Below, piece by piece: positions 27,253 to 35,787 of a DNA stretch of 64,000 nucleotides. The stretch lies in the NCBI GenBank assembly GCA_964546145.1, contig CAZJIU010000003.1, positions 12,663 through 76,662 on the forward strand, written 5' to 3'. Numbering within the stretch: the first letter of the stretch is position 1; each line of letters begins with the position of its first letter. Both the position numbers and the translations under genes were made by a program. Origin of the DNA: CAZAKO01 sp964546145. GTDB lineage: Bacteria > Fidelibacterota > UBA2242. The notes beneath the pieces are model-generated. The model was given only the letters and a program-made list of their open reading frames with translations, ran no database searches and was not told the DNA's origin.

Positions 27253-27928
27253 CGGTCCGTTTCCCGAATCGTCTAAAATAATCCTGAACCTCTCCCGCAA
27301 AAATCACCTGCCCTTGATTTAAACAGATGACATAATCCGCCAGGCGGATTTCGTGATCTTCCTGGCTGATCCAGAGAATGCTCAACTGCTCTTGACCCAG
27401 TTTTTTTACCTTCGATTGTAAATCAATTTGAGCAAAAATGTCAAGGAACGAACAGGGCTCATCTAGGATTAAAATCTGCGGCTGACTGATCATCATTCCC
27501 GCCAGGGCCAGCTGCTGTTTCTCCCCGCCAGAAAGATTATTAGGCGATTCAGCCCGCCGTTCAAACAGCTCGATTTCCTTCAAAGCATTTTCTACTTTTA
27601 CCCTCATCATACGCGGCTCGATACCGCGGTTTTCAAGATTAAACGCGAGCTCTCGCTCAATATTGAAATGAATCAGCTGATCATCGGGATTCTGAAACAG
27701 ATAACCAAAATGAAAACCCGAGCGATTAATTACGTCCCCGGGAAATATGATTCTGCCTTGATCCGGTTTCAATAATCCGGCAATGAGCTTTACCAATGTA
27801 GTTTTACCTGAACCGCGGCTGCCAGTGATGACTACCCAGCGCTGGAGGGGAATAGATAAACTTAGATGCTCGAAAATCGGTTGGTTATTTTTATAGTGAA
27901 AAGTCAGCTCAAATAATTCAATATTCAA
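27242..27928 (-). CDS. CbiO/EcfA-type ABC transporter ATPase, first of a pair
   Basis: The 228-residue ATPase has Walker A GSRGSGKTT, Q-loop FQNPDDQL (the FQNP form typical of EcfA/CbiO), signature LSGGEKQQ, Walker B ILILDEP and D-loop SFLD. The switch histidine is replaced: the H-loop reads WISQEDHE where THDxxE is usual, giving Gln. With its partner, which keeps this His but lacks the D-loop Asp, it would form an asymmetric heterodimer with one impaired site. Start is TTG 27928, overlapping the waaA stop (TTGA), with GGAGAG upstream. Orphan pair: no T or S component in the operon. Confidence 0.85.
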   Translation of the reverse strand: MNIELFELTFHYKNNQPIFEHLSLSIPLQRWVVITGSRGSGKTTLVKLIAGLLKPDQGRIIFPGDVINRSGFHFGYLFQNPDDQLIHFNIERELAFNLENRGIEPRMMRVKVENALKEIELFERRAESPNNLSGGEKQQLALAGMMISQPQILILDEPCSFLDIFAQIDLQSKVKKLGQEQLSILWISQEDHEIRLADYVICLNQGQVIFAGEVQDYFRRFGKRTDEA

Positions 27929-29205
27929 TCACTCTCCAGGATTTCTTTCACGATTCGGGCTGAAGCTCCCATATTGTCCAGAATCACCTGACGCGAAGCA
28001 TGCGACGCCCGTTTGTATACTGCTGAATCAGAGAGAAAAACGCGCAGGTTACGGTAAAGACTAGCTTCGTCTTCGCAGACAAATCCGCCTCCGGTTTGCA
28101 CCAATAATTCAGCCTCCCGCGAATTGTGATATTCCGGGCCAAAAAGTACTGGCAGCCCTGCAACTGCCGGCTCCATCACATTATGGACCGAACCACGAAA
28201 ACCACCGCCAATGAAAGCCAACTGGGCCTGGTGATAGAGCTCAGCCAGAATCCCAATTCGATCTACCAAAACAACTCGCTCGATCACCGGATAGGCTTTT
28301 ATTTTACCCAGGCGGACGCTGGCAATCCGTTCACGATTAAAATGATCTTCGAGCATTTCAAGGGCATAATCGTTTGGCTCATGGGGTGCCAGAATACAGC
28401 AAAATTGCGAAAATTCCTTAAAAATTCGAATCACTGCTGGCAACAGATTCCGTGCATCCTGTGGCCAAATACTACCCCCAATCAGCACAAAGCCAGCGCT
28501 GAAAAGACGGTTCAGATTAGCCTTCATACTGTTCCGGGCACGATCGAGAACCTGATCATAACGGGTATCACCCAGAGTCAGTAATTTGATCTGCAGGCTG
28601 CCGGTCAGATTTTTAACCGATTCACAATCCCGTTCCGAAACCGCATAGACATAATCCAGCAACCGGTACAATTCACGAAAGAAATGTTTCAGCACCGGAT
28701 AAAATTTAGAGCTCTTTTCCCGAATGCGCGCCGATATCAGATAGGTAGTAACATGATGCCGCCGAGCATTAGTAATCAAGTTTGGCCAGAGCTCATAAGC
28801 GACAAAAATAATTTTCTGTGGTTTGAGTAGCTTGATAAAACGTCTGGTCCGAAAAAAACTGTCAAAGGGTAAATAGATCATTAAACTCACTTCCGCGAGT
28901 CGTCGGGCATGAATGAAACCGCTGGGAGAGGTAAAACTGGCAACAATTAAAACATCCGGCCGGATTACTTTCAGGCTCCGGATTACCGGCTTTGCTTGCT
29001 CAAATTCTCCAAGCGATGCCGAATGAACTAGATATACGGTTTTGTGGGGATACTGCTCCCGAAACCGTTTAAGATTATGCCAGGTAAGCTTTCTTCCCGA
29101 AATCCCTTTCCGGATCTTGGGATCAAAAAGAGCAAATATCTGGAGGTAGAGAAATCCAGCCGGAACTGCCAATAAATTATATAGAATAATCCAAAAAAAC
29201 GTCAT
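27925..29205 (-). CDS. waaA: 3-deoxy-D-manno-octulosonic acid transferase (Kdo transferase)
   Basis: WaaA adds Kdo residues from CMP-Kdo to lipid IVA at the inner membrane, proving an LPS-type outer membrane. The 426-residue protein has an N-terminal membrane anchor, HSASLGEFEQAKPVI with the catalytic Glu, SFTSPSGF, the GGSIWPQDA segment near residue 240 and GFRGSVHNVMEPAVAGLPV near the C-terminus. These are GT30 hallmarks. The ATG at 29205 overlaps the previous stop (TGATG). It lies directly after the GT9 glycosyltransferase, which would act on the same core. Confidence 0.93.
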   Translation of the reverse strand: MTFFWIILYNLLAVPAGFLYLQIFALFDPKIRKGISGRKLTWHNLKRFREQYPHKTVYLVHSASLGEFEQAKPVIRSLKVIRPDVLIVASFTSPSGFIHARRLAEVSLMIYLPFDSFFRTRRFIKLLKPQKIIFVAYELWPNLITNARRHHVTTYLISARIREKSSKFYPVLKHFFRELYRLLDYVYAVSERDCESVKNLTGSLQIKLLTLGDTRYDQVLDRARNSMKANLNRLFSAGFVLIGGSIWPQDARNLLPAVIRIFKEFSQFCCILAPHEPNDYALEMLEDHFNRERIASVRLGKIKAYPVIERVVLVDRIGILAELYHQAQLAFIGGGFRGSVHNVMEPAVAGLPVLFGPEYHNSREAELLVQTGGGFVCEDEASLYRNLRVFLSDSAVYKRASHASRQVILDNMGASARIVKEILESD

Positions 29206-30242
29206 CACTTGATCCTGTTTAATACGGAGCTGACTACTTGAAATATCTCACCTACACTAATGCCTTCCAAACAATACTGATGCCGGCGATAGCAGCGCCG
29301 ATCACCCTTTTGCGAACAGGGTCGGCACCAGAGCTGTTTCTCAATAGTATAGCTTCCCGGGCAATGATGACCGGCGCCAGTCTCACGCGAAGTAGGCCCT
29401 AAAATTAAAATCAAAGGAATCCCCAGAGCTTCGGCCGCATAGCTCAAACCGGTATCATTGCCAATAACAAGCGCGCTCCGCGACAAAATTGCCAACGATT
29501 CTGCCAAGGATGTTTCACCAATCAACAAAATATTACTTGCATTATTTGGAATACCAGCCTCTCGAAGAAAGTGATCCCTTTTTCCGCCCAACCAGACAGC
29601 CGGCAGATGATAGGTTTCCCAAATTCGACCGGCCAACTCTTTATATCGCTCAACGGGATACCGTTTATTGATCCAGGTGGCGATTGGTAATAATACCGCA
29701 AATGGTCCGCTTATTTGATGGTCTTTCAGGATTACGTCAGCGCTTTTAATTACCGTCTCGCTTAAAAAAATCTCTGGCAAGAGCCCTTCCGTAACTAAAT
29801 CCAAAGGTGCCAATACTTTGAGATATTCACTCAGCAGACGAAAATTTTTGGGAAACAGATTAAGATACAGATAAAATAAAAAAAAACGTTTTAATCTGGG
29901 CTTATGCAATCGAAGTAACCGCGTCTGGTGTAAATAATAACCAAGAATGTGACTGCGAAGATTGGCATGCATGTCAAGGTAAAGATCATAACTCTCGGTT
30001 TGCAGCAGCCGACAAAGGTTAATCCAACCCGATAATCCTATTGAAGTATCGAAAGTCAATACCCGGGATATATATGGATTATATTGTAAGAGAGGCTGGA
30101 ATTCTATTTTGGTTAAACAATCAATCTGAGCGGTAGAGAAGCGACCTCGGAGAGCCCTGAAAATCGGCGTCAACACCACAATATCTCCCAAAGAACTTAA
30201 GCGAATTACCAGAATCTTCAGCGTTTCTTTAACCGGATTCAA
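29205..30242 (-). CDS. GT9-family glycosyltransferase, LPS heptosyltransferase-like
   Basis: The 345-residue protein opens ILVIRLSSLGDIVVLTPIFR, the GT9 signature of ADP-heptose transferases. It continues with YDLYLDMHANLRSHILGYYL and GNDTGLSYAAEALGIPLILI, the C-terminal donor-binding motif. It probably builds the inner LPS core together with WaaA. Whether the donor is ADP-heptose is not shown, since no gmhA/hldE genes are present here. Translation starts at TTG 30242 overlapping the previous stop (TTGA), with AGGACA upstream. Confidence 0.85.
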   Translation of the reverse strand: MNPVKETLKILVIRLSSLGDIVVLTPIFRALRGRFSTAQIDCLTKIEFQPLLQYNPYISRVLTFDTSIGLSGWINLCRLLQTESYDLYLDMHANLRSHILGYYLHQTRLLRLHKPRLKRFFLFYLYLNLFPKNFRLLSEYLKVLAPLDLVTEGLLPEIFLSETVIKSADVILKDHQISGPFAVLLPIATWINKRYPVERYKELAGRIWETYHLPAVWLGGKRDHFLREAGIPNNASNILLIGETSLAESLAILSRSALVIGNDTGLSYAAEALGIPLILILGPTSRETGAGHHCPGSYTIEKQLWCRPCSQKGDRRCYRRHQYCLEGISVGEIFQVVSSVLNRIK

Positions 30243-31234
30243 CTTGTCCTGTCCTGGTTGAAATCAATAAAACCAAGCAGCGCTTGTTTCACTTCGGAAT
30301 CCGGGAAAACATCCAGTGCTCTGTGGGCTTTTTCCGAATATTCGTTTAATTTGGACCGGGCATAGTCAACTCCACCAACCTCCAAAATCAAATTATTTAT
30401 TTCCTTGACATCACCCGGCTCCAGACCACGGCTGATCAGCTCCCTGATTTTCCGGCTGCGGGCTTGCGGTAACTTATTCAGCAGGAATAACAATGGCAGT
30501 GTTACCAGATTTGATTTCAGGTCACGCCCGATTGGCTTGCCCAGATTAATCTCCTTGCCAGTATAATCGAAAAGATCATCCTTTATCTGAAAAGCAATCC
30601 CTAAATATTTACCAAATTCATACAAAGCTTCGGCTTTGGTCGAATCAGTACCAACAGTCAGTGCACCCACTTTACAACTGGTCGCAAACAGCGAGGCCGT
30701 TTTCAGCCAGATCATCCGAAAATAACTCTCCTCTTCCATACCATTATTAGAGCTCTTTTCCAGTTGGAGAATCTCGCCCGCACTAAGCGCTTCTGAGGTT
30801 CGGGATAAGAGATTCAAGAGCTCAAAATTCTGGATTCGCAGCATATTCGTCAGCGCCCGACTGAATAGAAAATCACCCATTAGCACTGCTACCTTATTCT
30901 TCCATACCGCATTCACCGAGGGCATCCCGCGACGAACGGCAGCCTCATCAATAATATCATCATGAATCAGTGTCGCCGTATGTAAAATTTCAACTAAGCA
31001 GGAAGCAACGATACTGTTCGGATTAGACTCGCCGCAGAGCTTGGCTGACAACAGTACCAGAATCGGGCGAATGCGTTTACTCTTTTGTTTCAGGATATAA
31101 CGAGAAATCTCACTAATCAGGACAACTTCAGATGATAAAGCAATTTCAAACTCCCGACGAAATAGCTGCAACTCCGGATAAACCGGCTTTGAGAGTAATT
31201 CGACTGGATTGGCTATACTAACTTTCTGAGGCAT
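30239..31234 (-). CDS. Trans-polyprenyl diphosphate synthase
   Basis: The 331-residue all-helical prenyltransferase has the first aspartate-rich motif LIHDDIIDEAAVRRG near residue 90, the region GEILQLEKSS, and the second Asp-rich motif FQIKDDLFDYTG near 215. It resembles octaprenyl/heptaprenyl diphosphate synthases (IspB/HepT), which make the side chain of respiratory quinones. Chain length depends on residues before the first motif and cannot be set reliably. It overlaps tatC by 17 bases and the GT9 gene by four. No quinone-ring genes are present nearby. Confidence 0.9.
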   Translation of the reverse strand: MPQKVSIANPVELLSKPVYPELQLFRREFEIALSSEVVLISEISRYILKQKSKRIRPILVLLSAKLCGESNPNSIVASCLVEILHTATLIHDDIIDEAAVRRGMPSVNAVWKNKVAVLMGDFLFSRALTNMLRIQNFELLNLLSRTSEALSAGEILQLEKSSNNGMEEESYFRMIWLKTASLFATSCKVGALTVGTDSTKAEALYEFGKYLGIAFQIKDDLFDYTGKEINLGKPIGRDLKSNLVTLPLLFLLNKLPQARSRKIRELISRGLEPGDVKEINNLILEVGGVDYARSKLNEYSEKAHRALDVFPDSEVKQALLGFIDFNQDRTS

Positions 31235-32000
31235 TACTATTTGAATCAGGTTCAGCTTTTTTCATCGCTATTTTAGATACCAAAATACTGAATTCATAAA
31301 GTAAAAACAACGGAATACCCATCATGATCATACTGACCGGATCCGGTGGTGTGATAAACGCAGCAAAGATTAGAATGATGATCACTGCGTAGCGCCAGCT
31401 CTTGCGCAGAAATTTAGGAGTGACTAATCCCATCTTAGTCAGGATAAATGAAACCACCGGCATCTGGAAGATAACTCCGGCGGCAATTAAAAGCTGCAAC
31501 ACAAACTTGGCATAGTAGTCAATCGAAATATTTTTCTCGATTTCGGTAGTGCCAATCCCAACCAGAAACTTGATCGCAAAAGGAATTAACACAAAATAGG
31601 CAAAAGTTACCCCAGCTAGAAAAAAGATGGTCACACTGATTACCAACCAGGGGCCCCAGCGCTTTTCGCTGGGATATAAACCAGGAGCGACAAAAGCCCA
31701 AAACTGATAAGCAATAACCGGGATGGAAAATACTATTCCCATGACTAACGCAATGCTAAATTTCAACATTAGCATTCCCTGCACTTTGAGAACCTGAATC
31801 TTCATATCTGGTTGAAGCAGACGCGCAGGTCTAAGCAGGAACTGGATGAATATGTCGGAAACCATAAAGGCAATAAAAGTAAAAATAATGATACTAAACA
31901 GGGCTTTTAGCAAGCGCCAGCGCAGCTCCTCGAGATGATCGAGAAAGCCCATTTCGGCCATATCGTTTGCGCTGCCCCCCTTCCCTAGTCTCATTCTCAT
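31218..32000 (-). CDS. tatC: Sec-independent protein translocase TatC
   Basis: TatC binds twin-arginine signal peptides and forms the core of the Tat translocase. The 260-residue protein has six membrane segments, FLDHLEELRWRLLKALFSII near the N-terminus, and the conserved FWAFVAPGLYPSEKRWGPW loop. The ATG at 32000 adds 13 residues before MAEMGFLDHLEEL. An internal ATG at 31961 is a reasonable alternative start. No tatA/B is in the window. It opens an operon of eight overlapping or nearly abutting genes. A possible substrate is the Tat-signal peptide at 58843-59037. Confidence 0.95.
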   Translation of the reverse strand: MRMRLGKGGSANDMAEMGFLDHLEELRWRLLKALFSIIIFTFIAFMVSDIFIQFLLRPARLLQPDMKIQVLKVQGMLMLKFSIALVMGIVFSIPVIAYQFWAFVAPGLYPSEKRWGPWLVISVTIFFLAGVTFAYFVLIPFAIKFLVGIGTTEIEKNISIDYYAKFVLQLLIAAGVIFQMPVVSFILTKMGLVTPKFLRKSWRYAVIIILIFAAFITPPDPVSMIMMGIPLFLLYEFSILVSKIAMKKAEPDSNSNASES

Positions 32001-32133
32001 TGATACATCACTAATAACATCTCAAAAATATATCATAAATATAAAAATCCCATTCCAGAAAAACAGCCATTATTGAGAGTATTCAGCATTGAAGCCAACC
32101 TTTTTCACTGCGTGGATCCGGATCTGACCCCAA

Positions 32134-32166
32134 TCAAAAAGGGATTGCTGACAGTGCAATCCCTTT
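32134..32166 (-). terminator. Rho-independent terminator after the Crp-type regulator gene
   Basis: An 11-bp perfect stem (bases 32138-32148 with 32156-32166) around a 7-base loop is followed on the minus strand by TTTTT. It lies about 28 bases after the crp-like stop codon and before tatC, separating the two transcription units. The rest of this 193-base gap is AT-rich and holds no gene. Confidence 0.85.
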
Positions 32167-32193
32167 AATTCTTTTGATTTAATCTTAAACTGA

Positions 32194-32871
32194 TTAACCG
32201 AATTCTTTCACAAATTCATCATAATTCATAACAATCAACTTCCGCCCTTTGCGCTGAATCCAATTTTTCCGTTCTAATAATTTTAGCATGCGGGAGACGG
32301 TTTCGCGAGAGGTTCCTGCCATGTTGGCAATATCCTGCTGAAAAGGAAGACCTTCGACAATTACCTGTCCCAGCTTAATTACTCCGAGGTCTTCCGCCAA
32401 GCGAATGATGGTCATGGCAATTCGACTTTCGGCATCGCTTAGTGAAAGCCCCTCGATTTGCTGATCGGATTTTCGCAACCGAACTGCCATTTCTTGCAGC
32501 AGGGCTATGGCGATTTTCGGGTGTTTCTCGAGCAAATCTAAAAAGTCACCGCGCTTCAAGATGAATACTTCCGTATCATCCAGCGCAATGACATTAGCCG
32601 AACGGCTCTCCCCATCGAAAATTGACATCTCTCCAAAAAAATCACCCTCTCCCAGGATTGACAGAATAACTTCACGCCCCTCATCACTCATCCGGGTAAT
32701 TTTAACACTACCCTTGTTCAAAATAAACAGCGTGTCGCCGGTATCCTCTTCCATGAGAATCATGTTATTCTTCTTGTAGATCCGCTTCTGTAATAATTCA
32801 TAAATCTTGTCCAGGATTTCGTCCCGCAAATCGGCAAATAACGGAATATTTTTTAATACTGTTTCATCCAT
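32194..32871 (-). CDS. Crp/Fnr-family transcriptional regulator
   Basis: The 225-residue protein has an N-terminal cyclic-nucleotide-binding beta-roll. GEGDFFGEMSIFDGESRSAN near 74-94 is the phosphate-binding cassette. A dimer helix and a C-terminal winged helix follow, with recognition helix TSRETVSRMLKLLERKNW. It has no cysteines, so it is not an Fnr-type iron-sulfur sensor. The cassette resembles Crp, so cAMP or another nucleotide is the likely ligand. It stands alone with its own terminator downstream and GAGGG before the ATG. Targets are unknown. The hut genes would be natural candidates by analogy with other bacteria. Confidence 0.9.
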   Translation of the reverse strand: MDETVLKNIPLFADLRDEILDKIYELLQKRIYKKNNMILMEEDTGDTLFILNKGSVKITRMSDEGREVILSILGEGDFFGEMSIFDGESRSANVIALDDTEVFILKRGDFLDLLEKHPKIAIALLQEMAVRLRKSDQQIEGLSLSDAESRIAMTIIRLAEDLGVIKLGQVIVEGLPFQQDIANMAGTSRETVSRMLKLLERKNWIQRKGRKLIVMNYDEFVKEFG

Positions 32872-32946
32872 TTTTTATTACCCTCGTCAAAAAATAGTTG
32901 GTAGGATAAAAAAATCCAAGAAAAAGTTTTTAACCAATTAGTAAAA

Positions 32947-33297
32947 TTACTCGGATTTACCTTTCTTTTTGCCTTTGGACTGGGTCAGCTTTTTCAGGAT
33001 TCCGGGAACCATTTCAAAAACTTTTGCCAGACTTCCATCCTTCAAACTATGGACCTTGACTTCGCCTTTTTCCACGGTTATGATTGCTACTGGCTCAATA
33101 AAAGCACCGCCGCCACCGCCCGAGCTCTTATCCTTCTCATCCTTACCCAAATTACCTCCGGCTGCAAATCCGAAGGAAATTTTGGTAACCGGGATAATCG
33201 TAGTCTCACCCACTTCTATTGCTTTACCGACGACCGTTTCGGAATCTACCAAAGATTTTAATTTCCCCAGCAGAGTATCAATCAGGTTTTCAACCAT
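32947..33297 (-). CDS. GerW/YtfJ-family protein
   Basis: The 116-residue protein has the GerW pattern: VVGKAIEVGETTIIPVTKIS near 23-42, then a FGFAAGG segment, a glycine-rich loop (GGGGGAFIEP) and VAIITVEKGEVKVHSL. In Bacillus the homologue YtfJ/GerW affects spore germination, but the family is widespread in non-spore-formers with unknown role. Here it follows a DUF2953 gene by 2 bases, the same pairing as ytfI-ytfJ in Bacillus. The lysine-rich tail (KGKKKGKSE) is also common. AAGGAG precedes the ATG. Confidence 0.88.
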   Translation of the reverse strand: MVENLIDTLLGKLKSLVDSETVVGKAIEVGETTIIPVTKISFGFAAGGNLGKDEKDKSSGGGGGAFIEPVAIITVEKGEVKVHSLKDGSLAKVFEMVPGILKKLTQSKGKKKGKSE

Positions 33298-33299
33298 TT

Positions 33300-33938
33300 T
33301 TATTTCTCCTTCACTTTACGAACACGTTTACGATAATTTATATATGCAAAGATAAGGATTGGAAAGTATCGAATCAAATGAATTGAAGCGTGCAGCTTAA
33401 AATTCCCCACTAATCCTGAGTGTTTAAAATCCGGTTTAATGTTTACATTCTTGAGAAAATCAAGGGTAAACCGGAACAGGTAATAGCCCGAAAAAAATAA
33501 GCCGGCAACTGCCGGATTTGCGAACCCAACTGTCAAATCTCCATTAACTCCCCTGAAGCGAATCGGCCGAAATGCCCGCGGCAGCATTTCTTTGGCAAAG
33601 CCAAACCAACCGGTGAGTGACATTTTTGATTTTCGCCTTTTCTCCTTCTTGGTTTTCGGTGGCTGCTCCTTCGCCGCTTTCTTACCAGCCTCTTTGGCAG
33701 GAGTATGCCGATAAACCGACAACCAAAAACCTGGTAATCCAATGAGTATTCGCAGCAAATCCGGTTCATATATCAACCGGATACGCACAATTTTTAAAAT
33801 GAAATATGCACTGAGAGCGGCTGCCTTACGTTGCCTTTCAAATTTACCGCGAGCTTCAATATAAATCGGCAAAGCCAATATCAGAATTAAAAATCCTACC
33901 AGGATGCCGATGACAATCAAGACCAGTTTAAGTACCAA
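33300..33938 (-). CDS. DUF2953-type membrane protein (YtfI-like), partner of GerW
   Basis: The 212-residue protein has an N-terminal membrane helix (about 5-27) and a short beta-rich segment. A Lys/Glu-rich linker follows at about 85-107, then a C-terminal part with GVNGDLTVGFANPAVAGLFF and KPDFKHSGLVGNFKLHASIH, typical of DUF2953. The Bacillus homologue sits directly before ytfJ, as here. The frame begins with TTG at 33938 and no Shine-Dalgarno site is seen, so the start is uncertain. Function unknown. The paired gene order across distant phyla suggests the two proteins act together at the membrane. Confidence 0.75.
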   Translation of the reverse strand: MVLKLVLIVIGILVGFLILILALPIYIEARGKFERQRKAAALSAYFILKIVRIRLIYEPDLLRILIGLPGFWLSVYRHTPAKEAGKKAAKEQPPKTKKEKRRKSKMSLTGWFGFAKEMLPRAFRPIRFRGVNGDLTVGFANPAVAGLFFSGYYLFRFTLDFLKNVNIKPDFKHSGLVGNFKLHASIHLIRYFPILIFAYINYRKRVRKVKEK

Positions 33939-33965
33939 TAATAGGATATAAATTGTTTTTTTCCT

Positions 33966-33994
33966 TTGTTATTCAAAGTCGAGATAAATAAATT
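33966..33994 (+). promoter_or_regulatory. rpsT: Promoter candidate for rpsT
   Basis: TTGTTA, a 17-base spacer and TAAATT end 35 bases before the rpsT ATG. The site falls inside a longer open frame that starts at 33966, which supports the downstream ATG as the true start. Confidence 0.45.
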
Positions 33995-34028
33995 TGCATC
34001 CTGTTTGGAAGCTTACGAAAGGAGTTTA

Positions 34029-34283
34029 ATGAGCAAAAAGGGTTCAGTTGCAAAACGGATACGTCAAGCAGAAAAGGCCAGAGTTCGCAACAAGCATTAT
34101 AAATCCCTGATGAAAACCATGATAAAAAAGGTAAAGGCAGCACCAAGTAAGGCTGAAGCCGAACCACTTTTCCAAAAAACAGTTTCAACAATTGACTCGA
34201 TTGCGGGCAAAGGCATAATTCATAAAAATAGTGCTGCGAATAAGAAATCCAGACTCGCCGCCCACATCGCAAAATTATCCTGA
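34029..34283 (+). CDS. rpsT: 30S ribosomal protein S20
   Basis: S20 binds 16S rRNA early in small-subunit assembly. The 84-residue protein begins MSKKGSVAKRIRQAEKARVR and ends with KNSAANKKSRLAAHIAKL, the standard S20 termini. The ATG at 34029 has AAAGGAG five bases upstream. Its size is normal for the family. It is one of few plus-strand genes and converges on guaB with 13 bases between the stop codons and no clear terminator. Confidence 0.97.
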   Translation: MSKKGSVAKRIRQAEKARVRNKHYKSLMKTMIKKVKAAPSKAEAEPLFQKTVSTIDSIAGKGIIHKNSAANKKSRLAAHIAKLS

Positions 34284-34296
34284 ATAATCCTCTAAT

Positions 34297-35763
34297 CTAA
34301 TAAACATCAGTCCGATAGTTTGGGGCTTCCTTGCTTATCCTAATATCGTGAGGGTGCCCTTCTTGAATCGAAGCTGAAGTGACTTTGATAAATTCTGCTT
34401 TCTGCTGCAGCTCACTAATCGTGTGAGCGCCACAATAACCCATCGCGGCTCGTACGCCACCGATCAATTGGTAAACTGTATCATGGAGAGCGCCCTTATA
34501 GGGTACAATCCCTTCAATCCCTTCAGGGACCAACTTCTTAACATCTTCCGATTCTTGAAAGTAGCGATCTTTACTGCCCCGGGCCATAGCAGCCAAGGAA
34601 CCCATTCCCCGATAAGTCTTGTAAACCCGACCTTCATATAGTACCGTCTCACCCGGGCTTTCATCCATCCCTGCCAATAAAGAACCCAACATTACCGTAC
34701 TGGCACCGCCTGCTAATGCTTTGGCAATATCCCCTGAATACCGAATTCCCCCATCAGCAATTACCGGAACCCCGGTTTTCAAAGCCACTTCGGTACATTC
34801 TACAACTGCAGTCAATTGAGGAACACCAACTCCGGTTATTACCCGTGTCGTACAAATTGCACCCGGACCGATGCCGACCTTGACCGCATCTGCCCCGGCA
34901 TCAATCAGCGCCTTGGTCGCTCCCGGAGTGGCGACATTGCCGGCAATCACCTCGGTGTTAGGAAATAAGCGCTTTAATTCCTTTACCGCTTTAATGACAC
35001 CCAGAGAATGTCCGTGAGCCGTATCCACGACAAGGACGTCCACTGATTCGGTGATTAACCGCTTAGCTCGCTCGAGGAAATCACCCGCAACCCCAACTGC
35101 CGCACCAACCCGCAGCCGACCGAGACTATCCTTAGCAGCATTGGGAAACTTCTTCTTCTTTAAAATATCCTTTACCGTAATCAAGCCCTTCAACCGACCC
35201 TGGGGATCTACAACTAATAGCTTTTCGACCCGATGCTGCTGCAGGATTTTTTCGGCTTCCTCCAGGGTTGTCCCGACCGGAGTCGTTACCAAATTCTCTT
35301 TTGTCATTCGCTGCGCGATGGTCTGATCCAAATTAGTTTCGAAACGAATATCACGGTTGGTCAGGATCCCGACGAGATGTCCGTTATCCACAATCGGGAT
35401 ACCCGAGATTGAGTATTTAGCCATGATGTCAAGCGCTTCCCTAATCGTATTAGTCGAAGCAAGAGTCACCGGATTGACGATCATCCCACTTTCGGAACGT
35501 TTTACCCGGTTTACTTCGGCAACCTGCGCCTCGATCGTCATATTCTTATGCAGGATGCCGATTCCTCCTTCACGGGCAATGGCAATCGCCATATCCCCTT
35601 CGGTTACGGTGTCCATTGCCGCACTGACAAGCGGAATATTTAACTGAATTTCTTTGGTCAGTTGAGTGGTAACATCTACCTGCTTTGGCAACACCTCAGA
35701 TTTCGCGGGAATCAGTAATACATCATCGAAAGTCAGACCCTGGCGTTTTACTTTTTTTGTCAT
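34297..35763 (-). CDS. guaB: Inosine-5'-monophosphate dehydrogenase
   Basis: GuaB oxidises IMP to XMP with NAD, the committed step to GMP. The 488-residue protein has the N-terminal KRQGLTFDDVLLIPAKSEVL and a CBS-domain pair (about 95-205). The active-site loop is GIGPGAICTTRVITGVGVPQ with catalytic Cys, followed by the flap with AMARGSKDRYFQ. All family hallmarks are present. AGGGA precedes the ATG. It lies 24 bases downstream of hutH on the same strand. IMP would come from PurH at 18323-19891. Confidence 0.98.
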   Translation of the reverse strand: MTKKVKRQGLTFDDVLLIPAKSEVLPKQVDVTTQLTKEIQLNIPLVSAAMDTVTEGDMAIAIAREGGIGILHKNMTIEAQVAEVNRVKRSESGMIVNPVTLASTNTIREALDIMAKYSISGIPIVDNGHLVGILTNRDIRFETNLDQTIAQRMTKENLVTTPVGTTLEEAEKILQQHRVEKLLVVDPQGRLKGLITVKDILKKKKFPNAAKDSLGRLRVGAAVGVAGDFLERAKRLITESVDVLVVDTAHGHSLGVIKAVKELKRLFPNTEVIAGNVATPGATKALIDAGADAVKVGIGPGAICTTRVITGVGVPQLTAVVECTEVALKTGVPVIADGGIRYSGDIAKALAGGASTVMLGSLLAGMDESPGETVLYEGRVYKTYRGMGSLAAMARGSKDRYFQESEDVKKLVPEGIEGIVPYKGALHDTVYQLIGGVRAAMGYCGAHTISELQQKAEFIKVTSASIQEGHPHDIRISKEAPNYRTDVY

Positions 35764-35787
35764 ATCAATCCCTGTTAGTTTATGATT

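Noticed and set aside
32001..32137. Possible tRNA or small RNA in the gap between tatC and the Crp-type gene
   Set aside because: No cloverleaf, T-loop or anticodon arm could be drawn. Only the terminator stem at 32134-32166 is convincing.
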